A stretch of 64,000 nucleotides of DNA from Gimibacter soli (GCF_028463845.1 NZ_CP116805.1:1674001-1738000), one strand, 5' to 3'; counted from the first letter of the stretch, positions 42,086 to 52,876 are shown. Program-made: numbers and translations. Notes: generated from the letters alone by a model not told the origin.

Positions 42086-44392
42086 TTAAGGCCGCCGACG
42101 CTTCCGGCGCGGCGGATGCTCTGTCTTCTCGCGCGGGCTTGTCGATTGCGGGCCACCGCCACGTTTCGGGCTGCGGCGCCCCTTGCTCGCCATCCGGCGG
42201 GCTTTGGGGCCAGCCGCACCCGGATGCCGTTCACCGGCCATCTCAAGCCGCAGGCCGCCCGTGAAGGGATTGGCCTCCAGAAGCTTCACTTCCACCCGGT
42301 CACCTAAGCGGAATGTCTCGCCCGTGCGCTCGCCGATCAGCGAATGGTGGGTTTCGTCGTGCCGGTAGAAATCGGCCCCGAGCTGCGAAATGGGGATGAG
42401 CCCGTCGCCGCATGAAGGCTCCAGCAGCACAAACAGCCCGAACTTGTTCACGCCCGTGATGCGGCCCTCGAAATAGTCGCCGATACGGTCGCCGAGGTAA
42501 GCGGCGATATAGCGTGCGGTCGAATCGCGTTCGGCGGCCATGGCGCGGCGTTCGGTGGAGCTGATATGTTCGCCCACCATCGTCATTTCCTCGATCTCGC
42601 CTTCGGTGAGACCGTCCTTGCCAAGCTTCAGCGCGCGGATCAGGCCGCGGTGCACCACAAGGTCGGAATAGCGGCGAATGGGGCTCGTGAAGTGGGCGTA
42701 GCGCTGCAGCGCGAGGCCGAAGTGGCCGAGATTGTCAGGGCTATAGTAAGCCTGTGTCTGGCTTCGCAGCACCACTTCATTGACCATGGTTTCGACCGGC
42801 GTGCCCGAAACCTTTTTCAGAAGGCCATTGAAGAGCCGCGGCATCATCACCTGACCCTTCGGGGTCGGCAGGTCAAGCGTGCGGAGGAAATCAGAAAGCG
42901 CCTCGATCTTGTCGAAGGCGGGTTCCTCGTGCACGCGGTACATGGCAGGCACCCGGTGCTTCTCCAGCTCCTCGGCGGCGGCCACGTTCGCCATGATCAT
43001 GAATTCCTCGACCACACGGTGCGTATCCAGCCGCTCACGCACATTGATGCGGGCAACGTGGCCGTTCTCACCGAGCTCAATCTTGCGTTCGGGCATGTCG
43101 AGGTCCAGCGGCTCGCGCTTTGCCCGCGCCATCATGATGGCCTTCCAGGCGCTGTGGAGCGGCTTCAGGACGCTATCGAGGAGCGGGGCGGTGGTTTCGT
43201 CCGTAATGCCATCAAGCGCGGCCTGTGCCTGCGCATAATGGATATTGGCCGCCGACCGCATCAGCCCGCGAACGAACTTGTGGCGGATCTTGTTGCCCTC
43301 GGCATCGAACCACATGTGAACCGCAAGGCAGGCACGCTCCACGCCCGGCATCAGGCTGCAGAGGTCAGCCGACAATTCCTCGGGCAGCATCGGCACGACG
43401 CGGTCAGGGAAGTAGCAGCTGTTGCCGCGCTTCTTGGCTTCCACATCGAGCGCACTGTCGGGCGTCACATAATGAGCAACGTCGGCGATGGCGACGATGG
43501 TATGCCAGCCCCCCTTGTTCTGAGCGTCCGTGTCGGCTTCGGCCCAGATAGCATCGTCATGGTCGCGTGCGTCAGCGGGGTCGATGGTGATAAGCGGAAT
43601 ATCGCGCAGGTCCGTGCGGTCACCCAGCACCACGGGCTTGGCGGCTTTCGCGGCCTTGATCACATCGGCCGGGAAAACATGCGGGATATCATAGGCATGG
43701 ATGGCAATAAGGCTGATCGACCGGGCGTCGGAAACGTCGCCCAGTCGTTCGGTCACGCGCGCCATGCGGGGTCCGAGCCGCTCGCGGCCCTTGCGGACCG
43801 GCATGGCCACCACAAGTTCGCCTTCGATGGCATTGCCGGTGTCGCCAGCGGCGACCAGATAGTCGTCGCGGTTCTTCTTGTCGATCGGATGGATGCGACC
43901 GCCATTTTCGCCGCCATGGAACACACCCATGATGCTGGCGGGTGCATTCGGCAATATCTTCAGGACTTCGGCCTGATAGCGGGTCTCACCGCGCCGTACT
44001 TCGCGCAGGCGCACCAGTGCGCGGTCGCCGGGGCCCATGGCCGGGCCCTTGTGGCGTTTGCCCATGGCGAGCGCGATTTTGGGCGGTGCGCCTTCGCCTT
44101 CCCAGTTCACCGGTTTCACGAAGGCTTCGCCCTCGCGGTCGAGCCCGGCGAATTCAACAACCTGGACGGAAGGCAGGCGGTCAGACGGGCGCAGGGATTT
44201 GGAGAAATCCTTGGCGATCAGGCCGTCGTCTGTCATCTCGCGGAGAAGCTTTTTCAGCTGGACCTTGTCGGGGCCCTTCACATCGAAGGCGCGGGCGATG
44301 TCGCGCTTGGTGACACGACCTTCGAAGCCCTTGATGAAATCGAGGACGGCTTCGCGGCTGGGCATGCCCTCGATCTCGTTTTTCTTGGCCAA
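42086..44392 (-). CDS. rnr: Ribonuclease R
   Basis: A 768-residue processive 3'-5' exoribonuclease that degrades structured RNA. An N-terminal winged-helix region (DFIKGFEGRVTKRDIARAF) precedes cold-shock domains. The RNB catalytic core has TIDPADARDHDDAIWAE (Asp271, 277, 279, 280). A C-terminal S1 domain follows (FEGRITGVNKFGLFVLLEPSCGDGLIP), with an Arg/Lys/Gly-rich tail. It starts about 37 bases after topA and is the last gene of a long minus-strand run. Large plus-strand open frames here are shadows. Confidence 0.95.
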   Translation of the reverse strand: MAKKNEIEGMPSREAVLDFIKGFEGRVTKRDIARAFDVKGPDKVQLKKLLREMTDDGLIAKDFSKSLRPSDRLPSVQVVEFAGLDREGEAFVKPVNWEGEGAPPKIALAMGKRHKGPAMGPGDRALVRLREVRRGETRYQAEVLKILPNAPASIMGVFHGGENGGRIHPIDKKNRDDYLVAAGDTGNAIEGELVVAMPVRKGRERLGPRMARVTERLGDVSDARSISLIAIHAYDIPHVFPADVIKAAKAAKPVVLGDRTDLRDIPLITIDPADARDHDDAIWAEADTDAQNKGGWHTIVAIADVAHYVTPDSALDVEAKKRGNSCYFPDRVVPMLPEELSADLCSLMPGVERACLAVHMWFDAEGNKIRHKFVRGLMRSAANIHYAQAQAALDGITDETTAPLLDSVLKPLHSAWKAIMMARAKREPLDLDMPERKIELGENGHVARINVRERLDTHRVVEEFMIMANVAAAEELEKHRVPAMYRVHEEPAFDKIEALSDFLRTLDLPTPKGQVMMPRLFNGLLKKVSGTPVETMVNEVVLRSQTQAYYSPDNLGHFGLALQRYAHFTSPIRRYSDLVVHRGLIRALKLGKDGLTEGEIEEMTMVGEHISSTERRAMAAERDSTARYIAAYLGDRIGDYFEGRITGVNKFGLFVLLEPSCGDGLIPISQLGADFYRHDETHHSLIGERTGETFRLGDRVEVKLLEANPFTGGLRLEMAGERHPGAAGPKARRMASKGRRSPKRGGGPQSTSPREKTEHPPRRKRRRP

Positions 44393-44429
44393 GTCAGGTT
44401 CCTTTCAGGCTTGGCGGGGGAGGGGCATC

Positions 44430-47015
44430 TTACCCGGCTTTTGCGGTCTTGGCTTTCGCCTTCGCAGGAGCCTTTTTCTTGGCGGCGGGTTTCTTGCCGC
44501 CTTTCGATGCCTTGGCGGCAAGCCATTCGACCGCTTGCTCCATCGTAACCGACTGCGGATCGGTGCCTTTGGGGAGGGTGGCGTTCGTCTTGCCGTGATT
44601 GACATAGGGGCCGTAGCGGCCATCCAGCACTTTCACGCTTTCGCCGTCCGTCGGATGGGCGCCAAGGTCCTTCAGGGTTGTCTTGGCAGCACCGCCCTTG
44701 CGGTCCGGCGTGTCGGCGAGAAGGGCGACAGCGCGGTTGAGGCCAACTGCGAAAACTTCCTCCGTGGAGCCGAGCTTCGCATATTTGCCGTCATGCGCCA
44801 GATAGGGGCCATAGCGACCGATGGATGCTGTGATCGGCTGACCGCTTTCCGGATGCATGCCCACTTCGCGCGGCAGCGACAGCAGCGCAAGCGCCTTTTC
44901 AAGGTCAACCGCGTCAGGCTTCATATCCTTGGGGATCGAAGCACGCGGCGGCTTGGTGCCCTTGGCGCCTTCGCCGATCTGCAGGTAAGGCCCGAAACGA
45001 CCGTTCCTGAGCGTTACGGCCTCACCCGATTTCGGATCGGTGCCAAGCTCGACCACACCGTCGCCAACTTCTTCGGATGCTGCGCCATTGTCGTTGGCGC
45101 CGAAGGGGCGGGTATAGCTGCATTCGGGGTAGCGCGAGCAGCCGACAAACGCACCGTAGCGCGACAGGCGCAGGCCAAGCCGGCCTTCATTGCACACCGG
45201 GCAAACGCGCGGGTCGTGGCCTTCGTCCTTCGCCGGGAACAGAAGCGGCGCCAGATATTCATCCAACGCATCGATCACCACCGCGGTGCGAACACCGATG
45301 ATTTCTTCGGTCTTGGGTTTGAAGTCGGTCCAGAATTCCTTCAGGACCTTTTTCCAGTCCAGCTCACCGGCCGAAATGTCATCCAGCTGTTCTTCAAGCT
45401 TCGCGGTGAAATCATATTCCACATAGCGCGGGAAGAATTTCTCGAGGAAGGCGGTCACAAGCCGGCCCTTGTCCTCGGGGATGAAGCGGTTCCTGTCCAT
45501 CGTCACATATTCGCGCTCGCGCAGAACGGTGAGGATGGAGGCATAGGTGGACGGGCGGCCGATGCCGAGCTCTTCCAGCTTCTTCACGAGGCTTGCTTCG
45601 GAATAGCGCGGCGGTGCTTCGGTGAAATGCTGGTTGGCGTTGACCCCGTTCAGTTTCAGCGCTTCGCCGTCGGCGAGCTTCGGCAGGCGGTTGCTGTCTT
45701 CATCGTCATCGCTGGCGCTGTCGTCGCGGCCTTCCTGATAGACATTCAGGAAGCCGTCGAACTGCACAACGGTGCCGGTGGCCCGCAGCTCAACCGACTT
45801 GTCGCCATTGAAGATGGTGACCGTGGTGCGCTCCACACGTGCGCTTTCCATCTGGCTCGAAACCGTACGGCGCCAGATCAGCTCGTAAAGCTTGCGCTCG
45901 TCATCATCCAGCGCATGGGCGATATCGGCCGGGCGGCGCATCACATCCGTCGGGCGGATGGCTTCGTGCGCTTCCTGGGCGTTCTTCGCTTTGGTTTTAT
46001 ACATGCGGGGCGCATCCGGCAGATAATCCTTGCCGTAGCGGTCGCCGATAAGGTTGCGGACCGAGTTCAGCGCTTCCTGCGCGATGGTGACACCATCCGT
46101 ACGCATATAGGTGATAAGGCCGGTAACCTCGCCGCCGATCGACTTGCCCTCATACAGCGCCTGCGCGGTTCGCATCGTCTTGTTCGCCGGGAAGCCGAGC
46201 TTGCGGGCGGCTTCCTGCTGCAGGGTCGAGGTGGTGAAGGGCGGCTGCGGGTGGCGCTGGGCGGGCTTGCGCTCCACGCTTTCCACTTTCAGGCCGCCAG
46301 CCTTCACGCGCGCTTCAGCGGCACGGGCGAGCTGTTCGTTTTTCAGGTCCAGCTTCTTCAGCTTCTCACCGTCGAGCGCGAAGAGGCGGGCATTGAAGCC
46401 ATCGCCGGCGCCGTTCGCGAGGGCGGCTTCGATGGACCAGTATTCTTCGGCGACGAATCGCTCGATTTCCGATTCGCGTTCGCACACAAGGCGTAGCGCC
46501 ACGGATTGCACACGGCCAGCCGAACGTGCACCGGGCAGCTTGCGCCACAGAACCGGCGACAGGGTGAAGCCGACGAGATAATCCAGCGCGCGACGGGCGA
46601 GATAGGCGTTGACCAGTTCTTCATCCAGGTCGCGCGGGTGCGCCATCGCCTTCAGGATCGCCGATTTGGTGATCTCGTTGAAGACGACGCGTTTGACTTC
46701 CTTGCCCTTCAGGGCGCGCTTGCCGGCCAGAACTTCAAGGACGTGCCAGCTGATCGCTTCCCCTTCACGGTCGGGGTCAGTCGCCAGATAAAGGCGATCG
46801 GCATCCTTCACAGCCTTGGCGATATCACTGAGACGCTTGTTGGACGCGGCATCGACTTCCCAGTTCATGGCGAAATCGTCATCGGGTTTTACCGAGCCGT
46901 CTTTCGCCGGCAGGTCGCGCACGTGGCCGAAGCTCGCCAGAACTGTGTAGTCCTTGCCAAGGTACTTGTTGATGGTTTTCGCCTTGGCGGGCGATTCGAC
47001 AATGACGACATTCAT
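44430..47015 (-). CDS. topA: DNA topoisomerase I (type IA)
   Basis: An 861-residue enzyme that relaxes negative supercoils. The Toprim domain has VVIVESPAKAKTINKYLG and TDPDREGEAISWH. The active-site Tyr is Y303 in GLITYMRTDG. After about residue 580 comes one Cys4 zinc finger (CPVCNEGRLGLRLSRYGAFVGC...CSY), then several GRYGPY repeats of the Topo_C type with no further zinc cysteines, and a Lys/Ala-rich basic tail. This layout is usual in alphaproteobacteria. It lies between dprA and rnr on the same strand. Confidence 0.96.
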   Translation of the reverse strand: MNVVIVESPAKAKTINKYLGKDYTVLASFGHVRDLPAKDGSVKPDDDFAMNWEVDAASNKRLSDIAKAVKDADRLYLATDPDREGEAISWHVLEVLAGKRALKGKEVKRVVFNEITKSAILKAMAHPRDLDEELVNAYLARRALDYLVGFTLSPVLWRKLPGARSAGRVQSVALRLVCERESEIERFVAEEYWSIEAALANGAGDGFNARLFALDGEKLKKLDLKNEQLARAAEARVKAGGLKVESVERKPAQRHPQPPFTTSTLQQEAARKLGFPANKTMRTAQALYEGKSIGGEVTGLITYMRTDGVTIAQEALNSVRNLIGDRYGKDYLPDAPRMYKTKAKNAQEAHEAIRPTDVMRRPADIAHALDDDERKLYELIWRRTVSSQMESARVERTTVTIFNGDKSVELRATGTVVQFDGFLNVYQEGRDDSASDDDEDSNRLPKLADGEALKLNGVNANQHFTEAPPRYSEASLVKKLEELGIGRPSTYASILTVLREREYVTMDRNRFIPEDKGRLVTAFLEKFFPRYVEYDFTAKLEEQLDDISAGELDWKKVLKEFWTDFKPKTEEIIGVRTAVVIDALDEYLAPLLFPAKDEGHDPRVCPVCNEGRLGLRLSRYGAFVGCSRYPECSYTRPFGANDNGAASEEVGDGVVELGTDPKSGEAVTLRNGRFGPYLQIGEGAKGTKPPRASIPKDMKPDAVDLEKALALLSLPREVGMHPESGQPITASIGRYGPYLAHDGKYAKLGSTEEVFAVGLNRAVALLADTPDRKGGAAKTTLKDLGAHPTDGESVKVLDGRYGPYVNHGKTNATLPKGTDPQSVTMEQAVEWLAAKASKGGKKPAAKKKAPAKAKAKTAKAG

Positions 47016-47136
47016 GAAATCGGCTTCTCCGGCTCGTTCTGGGCGGGAATCACTTAAAATACGGGGCCCCTTGTCTCACCTAGTTGGAAGTCGCCCAGAA
47101 TGCAACGGCCTTTGTAAACCGAAGGCCAAAGGACAT

Positions 47137-48276
47137 TCAGGCCAGAAGGGCGACACGCCCGCCCGGATAGCGCACCACAAGCCCGCCAAGCTCGAGTTCC
47201 AGCACAAGGGCTGCCACTTCTCCAGCCGGCAGGCCAGACAGACGGATCAGGTCATCCATCGCGGTGGGCGAGGGGGAGAGAAGCCCCTTCACTTTTTCGC
47301 GGGCTGCGGTGTTTGTCTCCGGCACTTTGGGCGGCGCATGATCGAAAAGCGGCAGGCCGGACGGATCGCGGAGCGCGCGGCTGCGCAGGCTTTCGATCTC
47401 GTTCAATACGTCAGTAGCCGTCTCGACAAGGATCGCGCCTTCACGCAGCAACTGGTTGGCGCCGCCGGCGCGCGGATCGAGCGGCGAGCCGGGCACCGCG
47501 AAAACCTCGCGGCCCTGTTCGCCCGCCAGCCGCGCGGTGATAAGCGACCCCGAGCGAAGAGCGGCTTCCACGACGAGCACGCCAAGCGACAGGCCACTGA
47601 TCAGCCGGTTGCGGCGCGGGAAGTGCCGAGCTTGCGGTTCGGTGCCGAGCGGCATTTCGGAAACCAGAAGGCCTTCCTCGCCGATCTTTTCCTGCAGGGC
47701 CGCATTCTCGCGGGGGTAGGTGATATCCAGCCCGCCGGCGAGGCAGGCGATGGTGCCACCCTTGAGGGATGCGGCATGGGCGGCGGCATCGATCCCGCGG
47801 GCAAGGCCCGAGGCAACAACGAGCCCGGCACCGCCAAGGCCCGCCGCGATCATCTGGGCGATCTTCAATCCGGCGGCACTGGCGTTCCTTGTGCCGACGA
47901 TGCCGATGGCATCGCGCGCCAGAAGGCTTGCCTGCCCCTTCGCAAACAGCACGGGCGGGGCGTCTTCCGTGGCAGCGAGGAGGGCGGGGTAGGCGCTATC
48001 CCCCAGAAACAGCGGAAAGGCGCCGAAGCGGGCGAGGGCGGAGAGTTCCTTTTCGGCCTCGGCTTTTGTCGGGATACGTAGCGGCCCCTTGCGACCGCCT
48101 TTGGCGGCAAGACCCGGCACTGCATCAAGGGCCGCCTCGGCGCTGCCGAAGCGGGCGATCAGGTGCCGCCAGGTGATGGGGCCGATACTGTCGGTGCGGA
48201 TGAGGCGCAGCCGGGCGAGACATTCGCTTTCCGCGAGAGGCGCGGTTTGCCCGCCGGTGTGGAAGCTGCCATGCAT
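47137..48276 (-). CDS. dprA: DNA-processing protein DprA/Smf
   Basis: A 379-residue protein that loads RecA on incoming single-stranded DNA during transformation. An N-terminal SAM-like region (LARLRLIRTDSIGPITWRHLI) precedes the Rossmann domain with IGIVGTRNASAAG, VASGLARGIDAAAH and TIACLAGGLD. A C-terminal winged-helix domain (DLIRLSGLPAGEVAALVLELELGGLV) closes the protein. Length is normal. It is about 47 bases downstream of plsY and 120 bases upstream of topA. Confidence 0.94.
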   Translation of the reverse strand: MHGSFHTGGQTAPLAESECLARLRLIRTDSIGPITWRHLIARFGSAEAALDAVPGLAAKGGRKGPLRIPTKAEAEKELSALARFGAFPLFLGDSAYPALLAATEDAPPVLFAKGQASLLARDAIGIVGTRNASAAGLKIAQMIAAGLGGAGLVVASGLARGIDAAAHAASLKGGTIACLAGGLDITYPRENAALQEKIGEEGLLVSEMPLGTEPQARHFPRRNRLISGLSLGVLVVEAALRSGSLITARLAGEQGREVFAVPGSPLDPRAGGANQLLREGAILVETATDVLNEIESLRSRALRDPSGLPLFDHAPPKVPETNTAAREKVKGLLSPSPTAMDDLIRLSGLPAGEVAALVLELELGGLVVRYPGGRVALLA

Positions 48277-48323
48277 GCGCCGACTGTGCCGGAGCAGCGG
48301 CCTCTAATCAACCGAAAGCTCGG

Positions 48324-48956
48324 TTATTCGCCTTCCGGTTTTTCCGGTGCTGCTTCGGATTTCTTGCCGATACGGCTTTCGGTGCCTTTGATGAGCCGTC
48401 CGATATTATCCTTGTGGCGAATGAAGATGACGATGGTCATCACCAGAATGAAAGGCCACAGGAGAACCTTGTCGCTCGGGAACAGATAAGCAGAAAGGAG
48501 GGGCGCTGCGACCGCTGCCACAAGGGCGGCGAGCGAGCTGTAGCGGGTGATGGCCGCTACAACGACCCAGATGAGCGCAGTCGCCCCCATCGTGGCCGGC
48601 GAAATGGCGAGAAGCGTACCGAAGAAGGTGGCCACGCCCTTGCCGCCCTTGAAGCCGAGATAGATGGGGAAGCAATGCCCCATGAAGGCAACGGCACCTG
48701 CAAGCGGCGCGATGCCCGGCTCCACCAGCCACGCTGTCAGGCCGACTGCTATGGCGCCTTTACCGGCATCCAGAAGGAGCGTCAGGAGCGCGAGATCCTT
48801 GCGGCCGGTGCGCAGAACGTTGGTGGCGCCGATATTGCCCGAGCCGATGGCTCGGATATCGCCAAGGCCCGCCAGATGCGTGATCACCAGCCCAAAGGGC
48901 ACCGAGCCCAGCATATAGGCGAAGATCAGGATGAAATCGGCGGCAACCCCCATCAT
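48324..48956 (-). CDS. plsY: Acyl-phosphate:glycerol-3-phosphate acyltransferase PlsY
   Basis: A 210-residue inner-membrane enzyme making lysophosphatidic acid from acyl phosphate. It has about five membrane helices and the three family motifs: GSVPFG near the start, GSGNIGATNVLRTG, and LGFKGGKGVATFFG with GHCFP just before. A cytoplasmic Lys/Glu/Pro-rich tail ends it. I start at 48956, where ATGATG overlaps the pyrC-like stop. It needs PlsX, not in the window. Confidence 0.94.
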   Translation of the reverse strand: MMGVAADFILIFAYMLGSVPFGLVITHLAGLGDIRAIGSGNIGATNVLRTGRKDLALLTLLLDAGKGAIAVGLTAWLVEPGIAPLAGAVAFMGHCFPIYLGFKGGKGVATFFGTLLAISPATMGATALIWVVVAAITRYSSLAALVAAVAAPLLSAYLFPSDKVLLWPFILVMTIVIFIRHKDNIGRLIKGTESRIGKKSEAAPEKPEGE

Positions 48957-50203
48957 GAAGGCTCTCCCGTATAAACCGGCTTGCCGGCCACAATAGTGCG
49001 CCACACGCGGCCTTGCACCGGCAAAGTATCAAAGGGTGTGTTACGGGCTTTCGAGAGGAAAGCGCTGCGATCAACCCGCCACGGCTTGGCCGGGTCGAAG
49101 ATCACGAAATCGGCGTTGGCACCGACATTGAGCGTGCCGGACGACAGGCCCAGAAGTTTCGCAGGCGTGAAGGTCATCGCCTTCAGCACGGTCATCAGGT
49201 CAAGGCTGCCGGCATGGACGGGGGCAAGGGCGAGCGGCAACAGCGTCTCGAAAGCGCTGATCCCGGCGGAAGCCTGCGCGAAAGGCAGACGCTTCACATC
49301 CTCGCTGCGCGGATCATGGTCGGAGACGATCACATCGATGGTGCCATCCTTGATCCCATCGATCAGGGCCTTGCGGTCCTCTTCGGTGCGGAGCGGCGGG
49401 CTGACCTTCGCGAAGGTGCGATAGCCTTCCACCGCATTCTCGTTGAGATGCAGATAATGGGGCGCGGTTGCCGCCGTTACCCGGGCGCCGCGCTTTTTGG
49501 CGGCGCGCACGGCCTCGACCCCGGCAGCGGACGAGATAAGTGCGAAATGCAGGCGGCTGTCGGTCATTTCGGCAAGCCGCGCGTCACGCTCGATCTGGAT
49601 CACTTCGGCTTCAACCGGCACGCCGGCAAGGCCAAGCCGGGTCGCGACTTCGCCTTCGTGGGCGACACCACTGGCGGCGAGCGAGCCTTCTTCCGGGAAT
49701 TGGACGATCAGCGCCCCGAAATAGTTGGCATATTCCAGCAGCCGGCGAAGCACCTGCGCGTTCGCGATGGCGCGGCGGCAATCGGTGAAGGCAACGGCAC
49801 CGGCTTCCTGCATCTGGCCGATCTCGGCAATTTCCTCGCCGTGCATGCCTTTGGTGGCGGCACCCATGGGGTAAACCCGCACGCTTGAATAGTCCTTGGC
49901 GCGGCGGCGGATGCGCTCGACCGGGGCATCGGTATCGATGACGGTCGTCTGGTCGGGCTGCAGCACCACGGTGGTGATCCCGCCGGCGGCAGCGGCGTCG
50001 GTATCCACCTGATGGGCGCGCATGTCGACAAGGCCCGGCGCCAGCACGCGGCCCTTGCAATCAACAATGTGGGAGGCACCGGTCGTGGTGGCAGCAGCGC
50101 CGACCGCGAGGATGCGGCCGTCTTCAACCGTCAGGGTGCCGATTTCATCAAGGCCCGATGCCGGGTCCATCAGGCGGGCGTTCGTGTAGGCCGTGATGCT
50201 CAT
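48953..50203 (-). CDS. pyrC: Dihydroorotase-like protein lacking metal ligands (PyrC' type)
   Basis: A 416-residue amidohydrolase-fold protein in the pyrB-pyrC position. Active class I dihydroorotases have a D-x-H-x-H-x-R-x-P-G metal site; here that stretch reads [11 protein letters not shown], with the first His replaced by Arg and about a dozen residues missing before AAAAGG. Later ligand positions also differ: the His of AHCEEN is Gln168 (LIVQFPEEG), and the His of HVCH-type motifs is lost in RLHFALISS. Only the Asp of SDHDP remains. It resembles the inactive PyrC' that helps assemble aspartate transcarbamoylase in Pseudomonas. A separate active pyrC should exist elsewhere. Confidence 0.85.
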   Translation of the reverse strand: MSITAYTNARLMDPASGLDEIGTLTVEDGRILAVGAAATTTGASHIVDCKGRVLAPGLVDMRAHQVDTDAAAAGGITTVVLQPDQTTVIDTDAPVERIRRRAKDYSSVRVYPMGAATKGMHGEEIAEIGQMQEAGAVAFTDCRRAIANAQVLRRLLEYANYFGALIVQFPEEGSLAASGVAHEGEVATRLGLAGVPVEAEVIQIERDARLAEMTDSRLHFALISSAAGVEAVRAAKKRGARVTAATAPHYLHLNENAVEGYRTFAKVSPPLRTEEDRKALIDGIKDGTIDVIVSDHDPRSEDVKRLPFAQASAGISAFETLLPLALAPVHAGSLDLMTVLKAMTFTPAKLLGLSSGTLNVGANADFVIFDPAKPWRVDRSAFLSKARNTPFDTLPVQGRVWRTIVAGKPVYTGEPS

Positions 50204-51204
50204 GCCTCGCCTCCTTCGCGCAGGTTGCGGGTCAGGATATCAAGGCAGGCCATCCGCACGGCGACGCCCATTTCCACCTGTTCCTCGATGGCGGAGCGGT
50301 CGAAATCGTCGGCCACATCGGAGGCAATTTCCACACCCCGGTTCATCGGGCCGGGGTGCATCACAAGCACATCGTCCTTGGCGACGGCGAGCTTGTCACG
50401 GGTCAGGCCCCAGAACTGGTAATATTCGCGCAAGGAGGGCAGGAAGCCGCCCTGCATGCGTTCCTGCTGCAGGCGCAGCATCATCACCACGTCGGCGTCC
50501 TTCAGGCCTTCATCCATGCGGGTGTAAACCTCGACCCCCAGCCGGTCGACATCCTTCGGCAGCAGCGTCGGCGGTGCCACCAGCCGGACGCGGGCGCCCA
50601 TGGCCGTGAGGAGATAGATGTTCGAACGTGCCACGCGGCTGTGGGTGATATCGCCCGAAATCGCGATGATCTGGCCGTGCAGCTTACCCTTGCGGCGGCG
50701 GATGGTGAGGGCGTCGAGCAGCGCCTGGGTCGGATGCTCGCTCCGCCCGTCGCCCGCGTTGATCACGGCACAGCTCATTTTCTCGGACAGAAGCTTCACA
50801 GCACCCGAGTCCGCGTGGCGCATCACCAGCACATCGGGGTGCATGGCATTGAGCGTGGCGGCAGTATCAAGGAGCGTTTCACCCTTTTTGATCGAGCTCG
50901 TACCCGTCGACATCGAGATCGTATCCATGCCAAGGCGCTTGCCGGCAATCTCGAAGCTCATCAGCGTACGGGTGGAGTTCTCGAAAAAGAGGTTGATCTG
51001 CGTCAGGCCTGCGCAAATCGGGGTCGTCTTCTGGGCTCGCCGGTTCTGGTCAACATAGCGGTCGGCGGTATCCAAGAGGTGCTGGATCGTGGTGGGGTCC
51101 AGCCCCCAGGTGCCGAGAAGATGTTTGTGCGGAAAGGCGATTCCCGACGGCGGCGCAATCTCTGCGCGGACATACGGGTCATGATCGGACGACTTTGTGC
51201 TCAT
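50200..51204 (-). CDS. pyrB: Aspartate carbamoyltransferase catalytic subunit
   Basis: A 334-residue enzyme joining carbamoyl phosphate and aspartate, the committed step of pyrimidine synthesis. The carbamoyl phosphate site [13 protein letters not shown] (STRT at 77-80) is intact, as are [26 protein letters not shown] and the C-terminal [11 protein letters not shown]. An N-terminal extension of about 25 residues is usual for ATCases that bind a PyrC-like partner. Its stop overlaps the start of the pyrC-like gene. No pyrI regulatory gene is present. Confidence 0.95.
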   Translation of the reverse strand: MSTKSSDHDPYVRAEIAPPSGIAFPHKHLLGTWGLDPTTIQHLLDTADRYVDQNRRAQKTTPICAGLTQINLFFENSTRTLMSFEIAGKRLGMDTISMSTGTSSIKKGETLLDTAATLNAMHPDVLVMRHADSGAVKLLSEKMSCAVINAGDGRSEHPTQALLDALTIRRRKGKLHGQIIAISGDITHSRVARSNIYLLTAMGARVRLVAPPTLLPKDVDRLGVEVYTRMDEGLKDADVVMMLRLQQERMQGGFLPSLREYYQFWGLTRDKLAVAKDDVLVMHPGPMNRGVEIASDVADDFDRSAIEEQVEMGVAVRMACLDILTRNLREGGEA

Positions 51205-51251
51205 GAAAGTGGCCTTATAGGGCTAAATGACTGGAGCGACAAGGGGCTGCC

Positions 51252-51710
51252 TCAAAACGCATCGAGCGCGCCTTGCAGGATATAGGCGGCTGCCATCTTG
51301 TCGATCACTTCCTTGCGCCGCGCGCGGCTCGAATCCGCGTCCAGCAGCGTGCGTTCAACGGCAGCAGTCGAAAGGCGTTCGTCCCACAGCGTCTGCGGCA
51401 GGTCGATGACGCCCGAGAGGTTCTCGCAGAAGGATTTGGTGGACTGGCAGCGTGGGCCTTCCGACCCGTCCATATTGACCGGCCAACCGATGACGAAACC
51501 GCCCACCTTTTGCTCTGCCACGATGGCGGCAAGGCGCGCCGCATCGTTCCGGAACTTGGTGCGCACGATGGTTTCCATCGGCGTCGCGATGGTCAATGTG
51601 GTGTCGGATAGTGCCACGCCGATCGTTTTGGAGCCGACGTCAAGGCCGACGAGCCGGTATCCGCGCTGGATACCGGCCTTCAGGTCGCGCAAGGGGACAA
51701 GCCTGCTCAT
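51252..51710 (-). CDS. ruvX: Putative Holliday junction resolvase RuvX/YqgF
   Basis: A 152-residue RNase H-fold nuclease implicated in 16S rRNA 5'-end maturation and resolution of DNA junctions. Key motifs are [17 protein letters not shown] with the first catalytic Asp, [17 protein letters not shown] and [16 protein letters not shown]. The ATG at 51710 overlaps the stop of the DUF3089 gene (ATGA); the frame opens nine codons earlier. It is the last gene before pyrB on this strand. Confidence 0.92.
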   Translation of the reverse strand: MSRLVPLRDLKAGIQRGYRLVGLDVGSKTIGVALSDTTLTIATPMETIVRTKFRNDAARLAAIVAEQKVGGFVIGWPVNMDGSEGPRCQSTKSFCENLSGVIDLPQTLWDERLSTAAVERTLLDADSSRARRKEVIDKMAAAYILQGALDAF

Positions 51711-52876
51711 TCCGCTGCAGCACCTGCGGGTGCCCATGCACGGGCGCGGGCCTCGGCGTTGGCACGCAGGTTCATATAGAAGAGGTTGATGTCATAGACG
51801 TGGAAATTCTCGCCCGGCCATTTGTATTCCAGCCACTCGGGCGTTGTCGGAATATCGGTAAGGTACAGAATGCCGTCCTGGCACTGGGTGCCGGTGAAAT
51901 TGCGGATCGGCTTGCCAAGCGGTGCGTCGGTCAGGTCCATCACCACGGCACCCATGTTGGTGGAGCGGGTGTCGTTGCCGCCGATCTTCCAGTCTTCGGG
52001 GTTGGTGCACAGCATATTGGTACCGGCAAGCGGTTCGCCGTTCAGGCCGCGGGCATTATCGAACCATGCCTTGATGCCGGACGGATCACCGCCGAGCGCA
52101 TAGCTTTGCCACGAAACCACGCAGCCGGTATCGGTCGCGCTGTCGCAAGCCTCCACGCCGTTGATGGCACCGATATCGCCTTCAATGCTGACCGGCCAGC
52201 CGATCACATAGGCGGCGGCCAGCATCGGGGTCAGTTCGGTGCCGTCGAACCGGTCCTTCAGGAGATGCAGCACATGCACCGCGCCCTGGCTGTGGCCGGC
52301 AAGGATGATCGGGCGGCTGGCATCGCGCCCGGCCACAAAGGCATCGAAGGCCGCAAGGACATCGCTGTAGGCGAGGTCAAGCGCGCGGGCGCCGTTTTCA
52401 CCCATGCCTTCCTCTTCCTCGAGGAAGGCGCCAAGGCCGGCCTGCCGGTATTTCGGCGCATAGATCGTGCCCGCCACATTGAAGGCGCTGGCCTGATGCT
52501 TGAACGAGAGGAGCGCGGTGTAGCGGTTGGTCTTTTCGTCATCAAGGGGCGCATTCCAGTGCGCACGGTTCAGATATGTCGTCGGATGCACGAAGAAGAC
52601 GTCGGCAACCGGCGCCATCTTGTGGGTCATCACCCCTTCGGGCGTGTGGGCGCCGAGGGCGGGGTTTTCCGGGCTGATCCACCAGCTGTCCGTCTTGCTG
52701 TAGTCTGGCTGTTCGCTCGGGGCGTCTTCAGCGAAATCATGGCCGGGCACGAAGGCGAGGCGCATGGCGGTATCCTGGTTGGCGCCGAACCATGTCATGC
52801 CCGCCAGCACAACAAGCACGACAACCACGATACCGATCAGGAAATAGACAGCCGGATGACGGCGCGTTTCAGACAT
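51707..52876 (-). CDS. DUF3089 protein, alpha/beta-hydrolase-like
   Basis: A 389-residue protein with one N-terminal membrane anchor at about 10-28 ([21 protein letters not shown]), so the rest should be periplasmic. It shows the DUF3089 pattern: [19 protein letters not shown], then [19 protein letters not shown] with the nucleophile elbow GHSQG (Ser196), and a C-terminal His-containing region ([16 protein letters not shown]). It is likely a lipase or esterase of unknown substrate. Co-directional and overlapping with ruvX. Confidence 0.85.
   Translation of the reverse strand: MSETRRHPAVYFLIGIVVVVLVVLAGMTWFGANQDTAMRLAFVPGHDFAEDAPSEQPDYSKTDSWWISPENPALGAHTPEGVMTHKMAPVADVFFVHPTTYLNRAHWNAPLDDEKTNRYTALLSFKHQASAFNVAGTIYAPKYRQAGLGAFLEEEEGMGENGARALDLAYSDVLAAFDAFVAGRDASRPIILAGHSQGAVHVLHLLKDRFDGTELTPMLAAAYVIGWPVSIEGDIGAINGVEACDSATDTGCVVSWQSYALGGDPSGIKAWFDNARGLNGEPLAGTNMLCTNPEDWKIGGNDTRSTNMGAVVMDLTDAPLGKPIRNFTGTQCQDGILYLTDIPTTPEWLEYKWPGENFHVYDINLFYMNLRANAEARARAWAPAGAAAE

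Noticed and set aside
42566-46496. Two very long open frames on the plus strand (660 and 819 codons) opposite rnr and topA
   Set aside because: They are antisense to two unmistakable conserved genes. Their translations are low-complexity, rich in His, Arg and Ala, with no domain, as expected of shadows in G+C-rich DNA.
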